From Axinella damicornis (lineage: Eukaryota > Porifera > Demospongiae > Axinellida > Axinellidae): a DNA stretch of 64,000 nt. Numbering within the stretch: position 1 is the first letter of the stretch; the number at the start of each line of letters is the position of its first letter. The notes under the pieces were generated by a model. The model ran no database searches and was not told the origin of the DNA. It saw only the letters and a program-made list of their open reading frames with translations. The translations under genes were made by a program, and so were the position numbers. This document shows positions 35,866 through 47,690 of this stretch, piece after piece. The stretch spans positions 1,672,900-1,736,899 of the forward strand of contig OZ007517.1 in assembly GCA_963931865.1 (NCBI GenBank). The letters are read 5' to 3'.

Positions 35866-36960
35866 GCTTATAATTAATTATATGTAGCTGGCTCCTCCCA
35901 CTTTCTAGTATGGATTTTGCGACAGTTAGTCAATTATTTTGTGTTGTGTACCTTGTTTTATGAGAAACCATTATGAAACACAGGTACAAAGAAGTCAGCG
36001 TTCAATTGAGAGTATCCATGCAAGAAGGAGGAGATACAAACAGAAGAAGAGTAAGGAAGCATGGGAAGAACGGATAGAAAAAGAACTCTGCAGACGCTGG
36101 AGGGAACGGAGAGAAATAATAAACACTCACTTTGAAGTTTCAGCTGTCTGGGAGATGGTGACCACACCATAGATTTGGTTGTCTTCAAGTTTGGTCGCCA
36201 TATCTGCAATTGAACTGAATCTCTTTTGCGCATGCACGTGCATACTCACCAATGCTGTCACTAATACTTGATGTGTGATAACACTGATTGGCATTAATTT
36301 TGCTGAATTAAAGATATACTGCAGTACACCTAATTCCATTAAGAGTGCCACCTGAATGAGGTTGAGGTTAGTCTGGACCAATTGGGCAAAGCATAGCTCA
36401 GATCATGTGCTTCCAGTAGGCCATTTGGCACAAACAACACAACTTAAGCAGGGTGGTGGGGACAGCCTGGGCTGCCCCACTTTCATCACCACAAGACAAA
36501 GCCATCACACTAACTCATGCAGGCCTAGCTGTTAAAATTAAAAGGTTGATGGCAAAATTATTTGTTACTATATAGCTAGTTGTGCGTATATGCATGTAGC
36601 CACACAGGATAAAGTTAAAACCATGCACATGAGGAACTGGCATGCAGCTGACAGCCTCCCATTGAAGTCACCTGACACCAAAGGGACACCACAGTACAAT
36701 TTGGGGAGACAGAATAGTTTGGAGGTTTCCAATCATACCATTAGATCAACTGATTCTCTGAAGAGTTTCTATGTGGCAAAGGGGATGTGGGTATGTGAAA
36801 GGTGTGAGTAGTAAACATGTTTACATTGATGGTTCCAGCTTGAATGCCCAAGTATGGCTTGTGGGACATTACTTAACTACTGGACTGGCTTAGCAGTTTG
36901 GTAACTATGAGTGAGAATAAACTTTACAGCAAATAATAAATTACAGAACATAGTGATTTG
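35866..36960. other. Non-coding stretch between satellite and transposon genes
   Basis: Small frames at 35939-36172 (Arg/Lys/Glu-rich, plus) and 36590-36811 (plus) have no family match that I recognise. The first could be a transposon protein remnant. Confidence 0.35.
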
Positions 36961-38715
36961 TCAGTGGACATACAAAGACAACACTGTCATTGGTGTTGTC
37001 ATGCAATTTAACGCTCCCATATATGCAGCTACAAACTTAGAATAAATTCTACAAACAGGCAAAAATGTTTTGTTGTAAAATGTGCGTGACCATAACTGAA
37101 GGGGGTTGCCAAACTTGAATCGCATAGAATGAGCTGCAAACCAATTAACTAATGCAAATACATTGATATATCTTGATCCATTATATTCAAACTGGTGCAT
37201 GAGAATAGTTTCCACTTGTCCTGGTTGAAAGTCAACACCGTCAGATTCGAGATGTTGCTGTGATACTGGGGAACCCAAGACATAACTGTACTTCTTACAA
37301 CGTAGATGATTTTGTGTGCCAATTTTCTCACATCCATTGGTGCAGTAGGTGTAGTAACAAACAGAAAGTGGAAGAGTGCTCTTAAGATCAGCTGGGAGGT
37401 TAGGGTACATAATAGTGTAAGTATTCCAAAATCCATATTGGAGAGTGTCTTGACAACTCTGCATTTTGGGAGACTAATTTGAGCTGCACAATTGAGTGGC
37501 CAAGTGATCTGAGAAAGGTGCAAAGTTGGAGCTAGTAGCAAAAACTGGGGTAGTGCACCAACTGGTCGTTCGTATGAATGAGAAGAATGCTGTGCTTTTC
37601 TGGTGGAAACAAATCGCAATAAACCCGCAAAGTCATCTTCATACAATGAAGGCAAGGGCCGGGGCAGATGGCAGCTCTAGTTCAGTTTGAAATCGCCTCA
37701 TAAGTTGGATTTCTATTGAACGCTGATTATTGGGAAAATTACCAAGCATTCCATTATATCTTTCAAAACTAAACAACCAAAAGCTATATATGGGTCCATA
37801 GTCCTGAATACATTCACGCAGATGTGCATGGAGATGCATGTTTGGAGTTATAGCTTCTTTACCATAAAGTTGTCCAAAACGACGACAAAAGTGCATTAAA
37901 ACCATATCCACTTTCTGTAAGTCATCTACAGAAATCTGAGTAGAACACGAGGCGGCAAGCAATGACAAAGGACTCCCAACAGTGATAATGAGGAGGTGCA
38001 AGAATGTCTCTGAGAGCATAGAGTGAATAGATAATTGTCCAATTTTTCCATTGATCGGCAGTAAATCCAGCAAAAGCTGAGGAGGTTATCCACACCACTA
38101 CCACTAGCTTCATCGTCACTATCATCATCCCATACTTCATAATCTTCACCCTCACCCTGCATCTCAGAATTATACCTTCATCTGTATCAACAGCAGAAAA
38201 GTCGAAGGCTAGCGATAGTAACAGTTACTTCCAGATGCTACAATGTGTGCATGCATGCTCATGCACAATAATACACATACCCTGTACACTTTCTTCTCCA
38301 TCAGCTGATGCTGAATCATCTCCCTCTCTTTCACTACCATAGCCAGCAGCATCTAGTTCATCCCTGCGGCTGATATTTTCTGGCTATTGGATATGTTTAC
38401 AATAATTATGCTGTTTGTATCATAGTTTTATTAGTAGCTAGATATGCTGTAACATGACAAATCGCCATAATTATATCTATACAGCTGAGTTTTACCTCAA
38501 AGTCTGATGGATCTTCTGTATCTGCTGCTACATTCTCCGTAATTTGTACATCAAGTTCAATCCGAGGCTTTTTAGCCCACGACTGTTGATCAGAATTGTC
38601 GGAAATGCTCGTTGTAAGTCCTCTGGGCCACAGACTCCTCGCAGTGCGGGCACCATTATTTTCCTGGATAGCGCTCTCTTCGTCTGGTATTAGACTGTTC
38701 CATGATGTCTGAATG
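36961..38715 (-). pseudogene. Decayed DDE-type transposase gene, C-terminal half (En/Spm-like)
   Basis: Minus-strand segments give a recognisable protein broken by frame changes. Acidic exon-like pieces lie at 38494-38715, about 38281-38387 and about 38100-38190. Then comes 'FTADQWKNWTIIYSLYALRD' (37922-38155), a frame change, and 'MHFCRRFGQLYGKEAITPNM' with 'YGPIYSFWLFSFERYNGMLG' (37639-38073). After another frame change, a C-terminal domain follows with 'VNWFAAH...NPLQLW' and 'FLPVCRIYSKF' (36961-37464). These blocks are typical of the transposase-associated proteins of animal En/Spm (CACTA)-like transposons. The catalytic DDE half expected upstream of the first block is missing. It is read divergently from 38925-40232. 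The superfamily name is from memory of the motif pattern. Confidence 0.7.
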
Positions 38716-38924
38716 TGACTGTAGCACCGAGTGTTGGGAGTTTGTACCGTATAATATTATGCTAGATTATAACGAACGCACACGATAACGTCATTTACCC
38801 GGCATTTTGTAGAGCGTCCAATGAGTATCGTCGTAAGAGCGATTTCCCGCGAAAATCAACCGCCTAAATCTGAGGTTGAAGGTGCTCGCTTCTTACTTTC
38901 AAGCAATCAGTCATACTTTTAGCG

Positions 38925-40232
38925 ATGGCAGTACCAGAGAATACTGATGAGATGGCTATTTTGTTGCAGGAAGCGCTCGGTGAGATGAGGGAGCAGCGCC
39001 AGCAAAATATCGCTATCATGGAACAGAACCATCGTCTACTGGAACGTCTACAAACCGTCGAAGAACAGCTCAGTAGGCCTCAAACTAGTAACGCGCCCAG
39101 GAGAAGGAAGGAGAGGATTGCAGTGTCTTTACACACTAGAGTAAGACTTATTGCATTCTGGTATAGCATGCCTAGCAATTGCAATGCATAATCTTACTTT
39201 ATACAACCTTGCCGTTCGTCTTCTTTTCAGAGCTGCGTTCACAATACATACAATCAGCTACAGCTATCCTGGAACTTAAAAGGCAAGTGAGTTACGATAT
39301 TGCTGTTACTGCCTTTACTGGTACATATAGTCATGCAATAACTATTTTTGTAGGCTATTCATGTACCATGCACCAACCGTATTGTGACTGGGTTACTATA
39401 CAACACATATCAAGTATGTCATCGGACTCTTCACAGCATTGTGTTTTCTTCCTCCTTCCTGCAGCTTTCTATCGAACCACAACCAAGATATTGTTAGGCG
39501 GTTGGAATCTGAGCTTAAGTCTTCCCGCCCCAGAATAACTACTGAGGAAGTGACAGGTATATTTATTATCATAAGCATTCATACAACAACAGTTATCAAT
39601 TAATCTACTCAATTTGTTGCAGAGGCCTGCAAGACATTCTTTCGCTCAAAGAGGGATGACGGGAAGAGAGAGGAGAAAGGAACACTAGTGGAGCACCGGC
39701 GAAAGCAAAAATTTAGCAAACGGATAGGCAAGGCAAGTATAATAATCATGTATTCCTATTTTGACAATGTATACCTGACCCTGCAGCTACAAAATGTCTT
39801 TATACAAATCATACCAAATAATAATTATTATAATTCTATTACAGAAACTTAAAAACAGAAGGAGCGTCCTGGATGAGGCTGCTGGGATGTACTCTTGGTC
39901 CCCTGCATGTAAGCGTCGCATCCAAAAGTTACTGGTTGAGGACAATAATTATGTCATCAGAGACCTCCGCTCCTGAGAGTGATACAGATGAACACTCCTT
40001 CAAAGTGAGACGAAGGAAATACATAAAGAAGAAATTTAGAAAAATTTTTTATGACCTACACGAAATTTACAAGAAGAAACTCTCTCCTCGATCAAGAAGC
40101 ATGTTGCATCCACGAGTAACCAGTAGGCATCCTCACCAAAGACCACCTCCTCCTGATCTGCCTGTATGGGCCACATCCAGAAATTCAGACTCAATAACAA
40201 CTCCTGCAGAAGACAGTACTGTGCCCCATTAA
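38925..40232 (+). pseudogene. Transposon companion gene, decayed
   Basis: The first exon, 38925-39140, encodes an acidic-basic coiled-coil start (Met-Ala-Val-Pro..., heptads around 'LLERLQTVEEQLSRP'). Exon-like pieces at 39233-39286, 39354-39413, 39465-39555, about 39623-39735 and about 39842-40232 follow. They include 'HNQDIVRRLESELKSSRPRI', 'ACKTFFRSKRDDGKREEKGT' and 'EIYKKKLSPRSRSMLHPRV'. Not all junction phases agree, and there is a frame change near 39965. The gene starts about 210 bases from the 5' end of the minus-strand transposase gene, as expected for a two-gene transposon with a shared promoter. I infer it is the second protein of that element. Its function is unknown. Confidence 0.6.
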
Positions 40233-40239
40233 CATTGAG

Positions 40240-40750
40240 TTGAATTTTTTGATGATTTCTATAGTTTTTGTCATTAGTGTTAGCTTATTATTGATTTCTT
40301 TGTATTATTTAGCTGTTGTAATTGCTTAATGCATTTTTTAATTGCTTATTTTAATTACTGTGGAACAGTAAAAGCGGATATATATAGGTACAGGCTATAT
40401 ATAGGCGGGTAGCGGACCGGGATGGTGAGCCACTTTCAGCTGCGCTCCGTAGTGTTCCTCCTGCGTTCACTCCGACAAGCCGTACGTATCACTTGTTCGC
40501 GCTCCTCTGCGGAGATCTGCCGTTTCCGCTTGACTTTCAGCGGTGCGGAAGCGCAGCATCTTCGCCGTTAACCGCAACGGAAACTCCGACTCACCCGCAC
40601 ATCCGGTTAATTACTTTTCAGTGCGGAAAGTTGGTGTTCACGCAATAGGCCGCAAATCTCCGTGTAGCGGAAAGCCACCGACTTTCCCCAGTGAGAGGGA
40701 TGCTAAGTATTTCCCTTCCAATATCCTATTCCTCCCTATTACTGTGTATG
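40240..40750. other. Non-coding stretch with CG-rich repeat-like part
   Basis: After the companion gene, 40370-40690 is rich in 'gcggaa', 'tttccgc' and 'cggaaa' words in both orientations, suggesting a repeat element. The frame 40543-40770 is not convincing. Confidence 0.4.
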
Positions 40751-40757
40751 CATGCAG

Positions 40758-40903
40758 CACGAGTAGGTGACATAGCCTATTTCACTGTGTCAATCCCATG
40801 GGCAGTGATGCAGGAAGCAAAGAAAAGAGGGCTGCTTCTTCAGACTCAAGGCATCTCTGGTCAGATGCAATCGTTCTCTACACCATTTCTTCTGCATGCA
40901 CTG
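40758..40903 (+). pseudogene. Broken copy of astacin exon 2
   Basis: This matches astacin exon 2 (25549-25704): 'gtaggtgacatagcctatttc', 'gggctgcttc' and 'accatttcttctgca', and it is followed by a GT donor (gtaaat). A one-base deletion after 'cactgtgtc' breaks the frame between the Val-Gly-Asp part and the RAASSDSRHLWSDAIVLYT part. No later astacin exon follows. With 32177-32269 it forms a truncated paralogue whose first intron was invaded by satellites and a transposon. Confidence 0.85.
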
Positions 40904-42430
40904 GTAAATCATTTGTTAGTATTCCATGTGTATGGCATAGTGTGTACTGCATGCTTGAACTGTTGAAGTACATACTATACATGCACTTATGACTGAATCT
41001 GTGTAGCTGTGGTTCAATATTGGTTTGTGTAAGATTTCTTTAGCCGGCCTTTTGTCGTGGTATTCTCTTGTTCTTTTGTTCTGTAAGGGCCCTGCGCTGT
41101 GGTATACCTTTTAATGCATGTACTCTCAGTTTTGTACAGTCAGTCAATTAATGCGTTCCTCTGTTTCAATAATAATACTCTGATATTCTAACTGTGCTAG
41201 TACTATGCTTTATTGCGCACTAATCGCAGCATGAACTGCAGATCAGAGGTTTTTGGTACTGTTACAAACATAGCATACATATGTGTAGTTGAAATAGCAT
41301 GTTTCGGTTTGTGAACCTTCTTCAGCTCCAAGAACTTGAGTCTTGAATACCAGAGAATGCAGTAGCAGTCTCCATTTAGCAATGGCCGACAAAATTTCTG
41401 ATAGTGATATATTTGCAAGATCTGGCCAAAGAAGTAATAAAACCCCAAACCAAGAATAGAGATAGAACTCTACTGCGTAGCAGTTCACAAAAACAAGTAC
41501 CTTAGAGTACATGGGAATCGAGGAAAACTTTGCTGATAAATCTGATTTCATCATCTTCTTTCATAAAAATGAATTAGTGAAGCATAGCTTACCAATGGAA
41601 GCAGTTCTTGAGTTACTTTACACACAAAACCACATTGCTCTCAACATAGTAGCGACCTTGAGCCCTTTTGTCAGCGAACTGACAACAGTGGCAATTATGG
41701 CTATCTACGATCCATTAGTCTATAAGCATGATGCCATTTTGAGGCAACAAAAGGTCAATAGTTCAGACCTGGGTATTATGCATGCATGCTCAGTGCAAAC
41801 AGGTGATTGTTGTGTTGGAGGTGCTTATACTGGCTCATTGTCTGCCAGTTAACCTGCACATGCACACTAACTCTATATATAGCTATTCAGACTCAACCAG
41901 GCCCACAGGAAAAAATCTTTCAACTACAACAATTGTAATTCCAAATTCCCAATGCTTTTCAAACCAATGGTAAAGTTTTAGTACAGTTGTATTTCAATAT
42001 CTCAACATATATACAATGCTGCATCTTGTTTGCACCTGCAATTGGTTATTAGCACCTTTTACACAACACTCACAATGATTGTACAATGGCTGGTTTGAAT
42101 AACCCAACAGTATTACAACCTTTCATCTTGCAGGTCAAATGACAACTGTTGGGTATAGAACAATCCCTGTTGGGTTTGGTACAGAGGGGTAGGAAGCTAG
42201 TTAAAAGTGGGGGTACGCAAAATTTTGGACATGAGTATAAAAGTTTCATCAATAATAGTTCATGACAAAGATGCAAATAAATTAAAAAGAGCCAAAGTGG
42301 TTGCTTCTCTCCACTTTGCTAGTAACAAATTCCTTAGCAATGTCCTCCAAGTTCATGGCGTCATTTATATCCTTGTGTACGTACATGTAGGAGCAAGCAG
42401 TTGTTGAGACGCATTTCGGTCATAGTAGAT
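40904..42430. other. Non-coding stretch
   Basis: I see no gene. Two opposite frames at 41243-41554 (minus) and 41511-41852 (plus) have no recognisable family features or splice context. Confidence 0.4.
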
Positions 42431-42434
42431 CTTA

Positions 42435-42826
42435 GGCCAAGCAAACTTGATTGCTTGTTTAGCGCCATGGAAATCCTGCTATTGCATGCGGGCGGGCGGT
42501 TCATTTTCATTATTCATTGCCACTTCCTCCTCATTTCCTACTCAATTTTCAAGAACTTTGAACTTGTTTGCGATGGTTCAACACTCACGACAGACCAGGC
42601 AACGACTGCAAGCTACTACAGAAACGCATACAAAAGCTATGTTGCTCTACAAATCACTGCAAGAAGAGCCAACTTTGCACAACTAGCACCTACAGACCTA
42701 CGCGCGGCAAAAAAGTAGCTGCCTTCAACATCCGATATCCTTGTAATGAATAATGAAAAATTATGGGCGGCCCCTCTAAAAGCATGCGGGCGGGGACGTT
42801 AAACAAGGAATCAAGTTTGCTTGGCC
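42435..42826. mobile_element. Harbinger-like MITE
   Basis: The terminal inverted repeats are GGCCAAGCAAACTTGATT... and ...AATCAAGTTTGCTTGGCC, about 28 bases with few mismatches. They extend loosely further inside via gcatgcgggcggg and attattcatt blocks. The TTA direct repeat flanks it at 42432-42434 and 42827-42829. A 3-bp TTA/TAA target duplication with GGCC ends fits the PIF/Harbinger group. No transposase is encoded. Confidence 0.8.
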
Positions 42827-43108
42827 TTAGATAAACAAGTAGAGTAAGCCATTAAATTTCGGACAGCAGGTATAATCGGACGCCAGTTCTCTCATGATAG
42901 TCGCAGTGGTGGGCTTGCTGATACTTCCATAGGTGAGGGTGGGGGGTTCCACGGCGGTCACTAACCTGACAGGCGGAAGGACTCTGTCGTCTTGAAGCAG
43001 CAGCCCATCAAACACCGGCGTCCTAATGTATCCAAGCTCGGACACTGCAATCTATCTTCGGACTCGGGTTTTATCGTCAGCATCCACTACTGTCCGATGC
43101 TGTAGTCT

Positions 43109-43206
43109 CCTCGGGCAGTCTGTATCTGCCGTTATCTACGCTCGGGCAGTCTGTATCTGCCGTTATCTACGCTCGGGCAGTCTGTATCTGCCGTTATCTA
43201 CGCTCG
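43109..43206. repeat. 31-bp tandem repeat, three copies
   Basis: Three nearly identical units containing 'ctcgggcagtctgtatctgc' followed by 'cgttatctacg'. Confidence 0.95.
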
Positions 43207-43627
43207 GCACTAACCTGACGGACGGAGGGACTTCGTAGTCTCCAAGTAGCAGCCATTGCTAGCTTCCAAATACGTCAAAGTGTTGCTTGTACCTACCTAC
43301 TACCACAGATAATAAAATGAGAGACTCTTCTCTAGATCTACAACTACACTTGTTTCAGTATGCGTGCAATGAACAGTAATTACCCACAAAGTTCAACGTT
43401 CAAAGTTCAAACGTCACAAAGCCGCATGCGCGTTGAACTTCAAAGAGCTGGCCTCGTGCAGAATCTGTGGTTGTGTGGTGTCTGCTGTCATCTGACGACT
43501 GACGATCTCACCGGCTGTCATCTGACGATCTCACCGATTGCCATTCCAAGGTATTTTGCAGGATTTAGTTTCAAGTGAGGTATACAGCAAGCATTGTGAG
43601 ATTTACCCATCCTTTTTTTTCTTCCAG

Positions 43628-45550
43628 ATGTCAGCACAACCTCTGGCAAAGCGAGTTTTTGTCTCTAGTCGGAATGAGGTGACGATACCTGGCTCTCATC
43701 ATGCCAGCAGGCCTGTATCTTATAAGTCTTGGTCAGAAGAATCGATGAGCAAGGCGTTGAAAGCTGTTATTGAACAGAGACTAAGCATACGACGAGCTGC
43801 TGAAGGCTATGGGGTTCCGAGGAGCACTTTGGGAGATAGAGTAAGCGGTCGTGTTCTACCTGGTGCAGTAAGCGGGCCTTCACGATATTTGGATGATGAG
43901 GAAGAGAAGGAGCTTGCTCATGTAATTTGTCGGTGTGCATCAATTGGGTATGCTAAGACAAGAAGTGAGGTATTTGCAATTGTTGAGCATATTCTTTCTA
44001 GTAGGGGAGTGCAAAAAACCCGTCACCCATGGCTGGTGGGAAGGCTTCATCAAGCGACACCCTTATCTCACAGTCCGTACAGCTGCACCTCTGTCATGTG
44101 CCAGAGCTATATCATCAGATCCAGATGTCATCAACAGATACTTTGATCTGTTGGAACAAACCTTGAAAGACAACGGTTTGGAACAAAAGCCATGCAACAT
44201 CTTCAATATGGATGAAACAGGAATGCCGCTAGACCCTAAACCACTGAAGACAATCCACCGTAAAGGTGAGAAAAACCCAGTAGCAATAGGTAGTGGCCTA
44301 AAAACGCAAATCACAGTGGTGGACTGCGTTTGCGTTAGCGCTGGTGGTTATTGCCTCCCACCAATGGTAATTTGGGACAGAAAATGCTTGAAGCCAGAAC
44401 TTACTGTCGGAGAAGTTCCGGGTACTATCTATGGTCTGTCCAAAAAGGGTTGGATAGACCAGGAACTTTTTGATGCTTGGTTTAATTTCCATTTTTTTGG
44501 AAGTACGCTCCGCTGGCACGCCCCATTCTACTTCTCATGGATGGACACTCCTCGCATTATTGTCATACTGTGCGAATGGCTGCAAGCCATAAAGTCATCA
44601 TGTTTGCTCTGCCCCCAAATACAACACACATAACACAACCCCTTGACAAGGGATGCTTTGACCCTCTAAAGGTTCACTGGAGGCATGTCTGTCATCAGTT
44701 CATGGTAGATAACCCACTAAGGGTTGTTAATCGCTTCAACTTCTCTGAGTTGTTCCATAGTGCCTGGGTATCGGCAATGACCCCAAAGAATATAATGGCA
44801 GGTTTCAAGACCACAGGGGTGTACCCTACTGATCGTAAAGCCATCTAATTACCTGGTGCCTCCAAGTCCTGTCGTCCTTCACTGGGCGAGAGGTCTGGAC
44901 TGAAGTTCATACCGTTGTATAGCCCTAGCCGCTCTGTAAGCTCACCTAGCTAAAATGCGAATTTTTCTGATGATGAGCTACAAAGATTCGAAGTCCGCTT
45001 TGAGAATGGCTACGATCTAGCTCATGACAACCGATACAGTCTGTGGCTAAAAATGTACCACCCTATGGAAACAAAGCTGGTTCATTCCCAGTTGGCTTTC
45101 AATCTTTCACCTGATTCTCCTGAGATACCATCACCCACTTCACCCTCTTCAGGCCTCGACTTGCCAGTTGACTCAGCACCAAGTAGTTCTTCCGATGATG
45201 AGTATGCACCTTTGCAAGCTAACAAGGTTCTGAGTGGAGCTTTAAAATGCCCTTTGCCGGTATCAAAACAGAGACCAAAGCTTGCAGAGAAAATAACTGC
45301 ACGAGTTCTGACAAGCATCGATTCCTTAAGGGCAATGGAAGAAAAGGTGGAAAAAAAGAGGGAAGAACGTCAATTGAAGGAAGAGAGACGCCGAGCGCGA
45401 GAGCTAAAAGCCCAAGCAAAGAAGAATGCACAAGCAAAGAAGAATGCAGAAACAAAGAAGGGTGCACAAAAGCCAAAAACAGCTGCTTCAGTTCGTGGTA
45501 AGAAAAGTGATGCCAAGTCCACTGGGTCAAAGGAGAAAGATGGTGAGTAA
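43628..45550 (+). pseudogene. Tigger/pogo-type transposase, frameshifted
   Basis: The ATG at 43628 directly follows a pyrimidine run and 'cag', so it may also be an exon start. The N-terminus has a psq-type helix-turn-helix ('SMSKALKAVIEQRLSIRRAA', 'YGVPRSTLGDRV') and a CENP-B-like part ('THGWWEGFIKRHP'). The DDE_1 region shows Asp at 44211 in 'NMDETGMPLD', Asp at 44540 in 'MDGHSSHY', and Asp at 44645 in 'HITQPLDKGCFDPLK'. This is a DDD triad as in Tigger elements. The reading frame changes near 44010 (an A run) and again near 44500, and there are stops at 44846 and 44953. A charged Lys/Arg/Ala-rich tail (45053-45550) follows. It cannot make an intact transposase as it stands. Confidence 0.85.
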
Positions 45551-45598
45551 ATGTGTATGTGTGTGTGTGGGTGGGTGGGTGGGTGGGTGGGTGTGTGT

Positions 45599-46470
45599 CA
45601 CACAGTGCTTATGATAACAGCCGGTCAACGGACAATTTCCGAACAATTTCTCTGTCAATTACGCGTTTGAGCGGTAAATTTGTCAGGACAAGTTCTGCGA
45701 GGTCTTTCACTAGGCTCATTCTTAGTGCAGTAAAGCCTGGGAACGTTTGGCTACTTCGGAATGGCCTACAAAGATTCTTACTACACCGTGGTGATGGCTA
45801 TGATGCAGTGACACAACCACACAACAATTGTGATGAAACTCACCTTCGTGGTGGAGATACAAGCACTTTTGTCGTGCCGTCGGCCACCATTGCTCGATCG
45901 ACATTCGTTGTCTTATGAAGGTACCACAAAGATTCTGACCACACAGCCGTGATTGCTGTCGTTTGCTGATGCTTACATGCCAAAACCCATGGTGCTGGAG
46001 AAGTTGTTAGCACTGTAGTAAGTTCTTGTCTTCGCCATCGCTAGCGATTGACTGAGCGTACGTGTGGTTGCCACGTGGCATGTGTGTTAATTGGAACGAA
46101 CTGTGCTACTTAGCTTGCGCACGCTACATATACGGTGAGTCGCGTCCGGGGTTGCAACGGCTACCTACCAGGAGTGCGGTTGCCCCTCGTTTTATCAGAA
46201 GAAAGATATTTGAAATTTAAATTTACTGGCGAACTTCAACCCTGCTACATCTTGTGCTTAGTGTACATGTAACAGGCATATTCAATCAGTGACACCCTGC
46301 GCACAAACTTATCTGGACAAACTTATCTGGATAATTATGCACATGCTTGTATAATAACCATAACCATAAAAACCGGTCAAACAAGTGTCTGGACAACGTG
46401 TGGATCAAATTTGGGATGGTCTGACATTTTGTCAGAACAAAGGAGAAATCTTATCATAAGCACTGAGTGT
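45599..46470. mobile_element. Nested element with inverted ends in the transposase tail region
   Basis: The left end 'cagtgcttatgataa' and right end 'ttatcataagcactg' are inverted repeats. Both sides of the insertion are GT-rich microsatellite. The interior (45750-46190) is related to the long inverted-repeat element at 19385-20325. It separates the transposase tail exon from the downstream cassette exons. CAGTG ends suggest a hAT-type element. The target duplication is masked by the microsatellite. Confidence 0.65.
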
Positions 46471-46485
46471 GTGTGTATCTGTCTG

Positions 46486-46524
<39 letters not shown>

Positions 46525-46592
46525 GTCTCTGTGTGTCTGTGTCTCTGTCTGTGTCTCTGTGTCTGTCATGCATGGTCTGTGTGTAAGCTATA

Positions 46593-47072
46593 CAAGTAGC
46601 TTCGCTCGCTCAGCTACTGCCCCATCATTTGCCTACGTCAGCAGGTCAGCGCTGGGCAGCTCTCTGCGCAGAGGTCTTACGAACTCTCACCTCTGTTCGC
46701 ATTACATGTAGCACAGCACGGCGCACAACAGTTCTCTCGCCTCCCTCACTGTGTCTGCGTGAGTCTGGTGTGGCTGCTTACTCTGACGCACCAACAGCCT
46801 TGGGCGATAGCGTCTCTGGTTAGCACTGGGTCCAGGCATCTTGTAAATACCCCGATTGCATCCGCTTTAGCTGCTGCTCCCTGATTGCGTGCGCTTGCAG
46901 CCCCAGTCGTTCTAGAAGGTTCCAGGCCCTGCCCAATGTTCAATGTTCTCGAGCATTCTTTCAAGGTTCGGAGGTTGTAGTGAAGTATGAAGGTCGCGCG
47001 TCACTAGTCTAGTCCCGCCCCGGAACATCCCACTTCCGTTACACACAGACGGACACCGCTTAAAATCTTAAT
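46593..47072 (-). repeat. GT/GCAGCAG repeat family, copy 4 (inverted)
   Basis: It begins with caagtagcttcgctcgctc (terminal hairpin side) and ends with attgggatg-type sequence, 'cccgccccggaacatcccac' and ttaaaatcttaat. This is the reverse of copies 1-3. The internal GCAGCAG repeats are few here. Confidence 0.75.
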
Positions 47073-47133
47073 GTAATGATATGTCTGCTCATCTACCCTT
47101 TATCTCACTGCAACATTTCATGAAATCTCTCAG

Positions 47134-47644
47134 GTTCACTAGAGCTACAGTCTGTCCCTCGAGGAGGTGCCAGTGCTACACACACACGAGGAAACTGCAC
47201 TCAGTCCACTGCTACCAAGTCTACCAGGTCAAAGACTGCCTCTGCTGAACGAGATAGCAGCATAGACAATTGTGAGTGAATGAATGAGTGTGTGAGTGTG
47301 TGAGTTTGTGTGTGTGAGGATGTGTGTGTGTGTGCAAGTGTGTACGTGCGAGAGTGCATGTGTGTATTGTGTGCACATGCATGTGGTACGTGTGTTTATC
47401 TGCATGGATATGTCAAAACCCTCAGGTTCACTGGAGCTACAATCTCATCCTCGAGGAGGCCACTCTCAGTTCAGTTCAGCCAAGTCCACCAGGTCAAAGA
47501 CTACCTCGACTGGCAAGGTTGTTCTCCCGCAAGGAGGTGCCAGTGCTACACACAGACAAGGAGGTCCTACTCAGTCCAGTGCTGCCAAGTCCACCAGGTC
47601 AAAGACTGCCTCTGCTAAAAGGCCTAGGGATGGCGAGGAAAATG

Positions 47645-47690
<46 letters not shown>

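Noticed and set aside
41511..41852. 113-codon plus-strand frame as a gene
   Set aside because: It has no family motif and no clear splice or promoter context, and it overlaps a frame of similar length on the other strand.
43538..44848. An intact, active Tigger transposase
   Set aside because: The coding frame changes twice between the helix-turn-helix part and the last catalytic Asp, and a stop precedes the tail. Introns at these points are not supported by splice signals.
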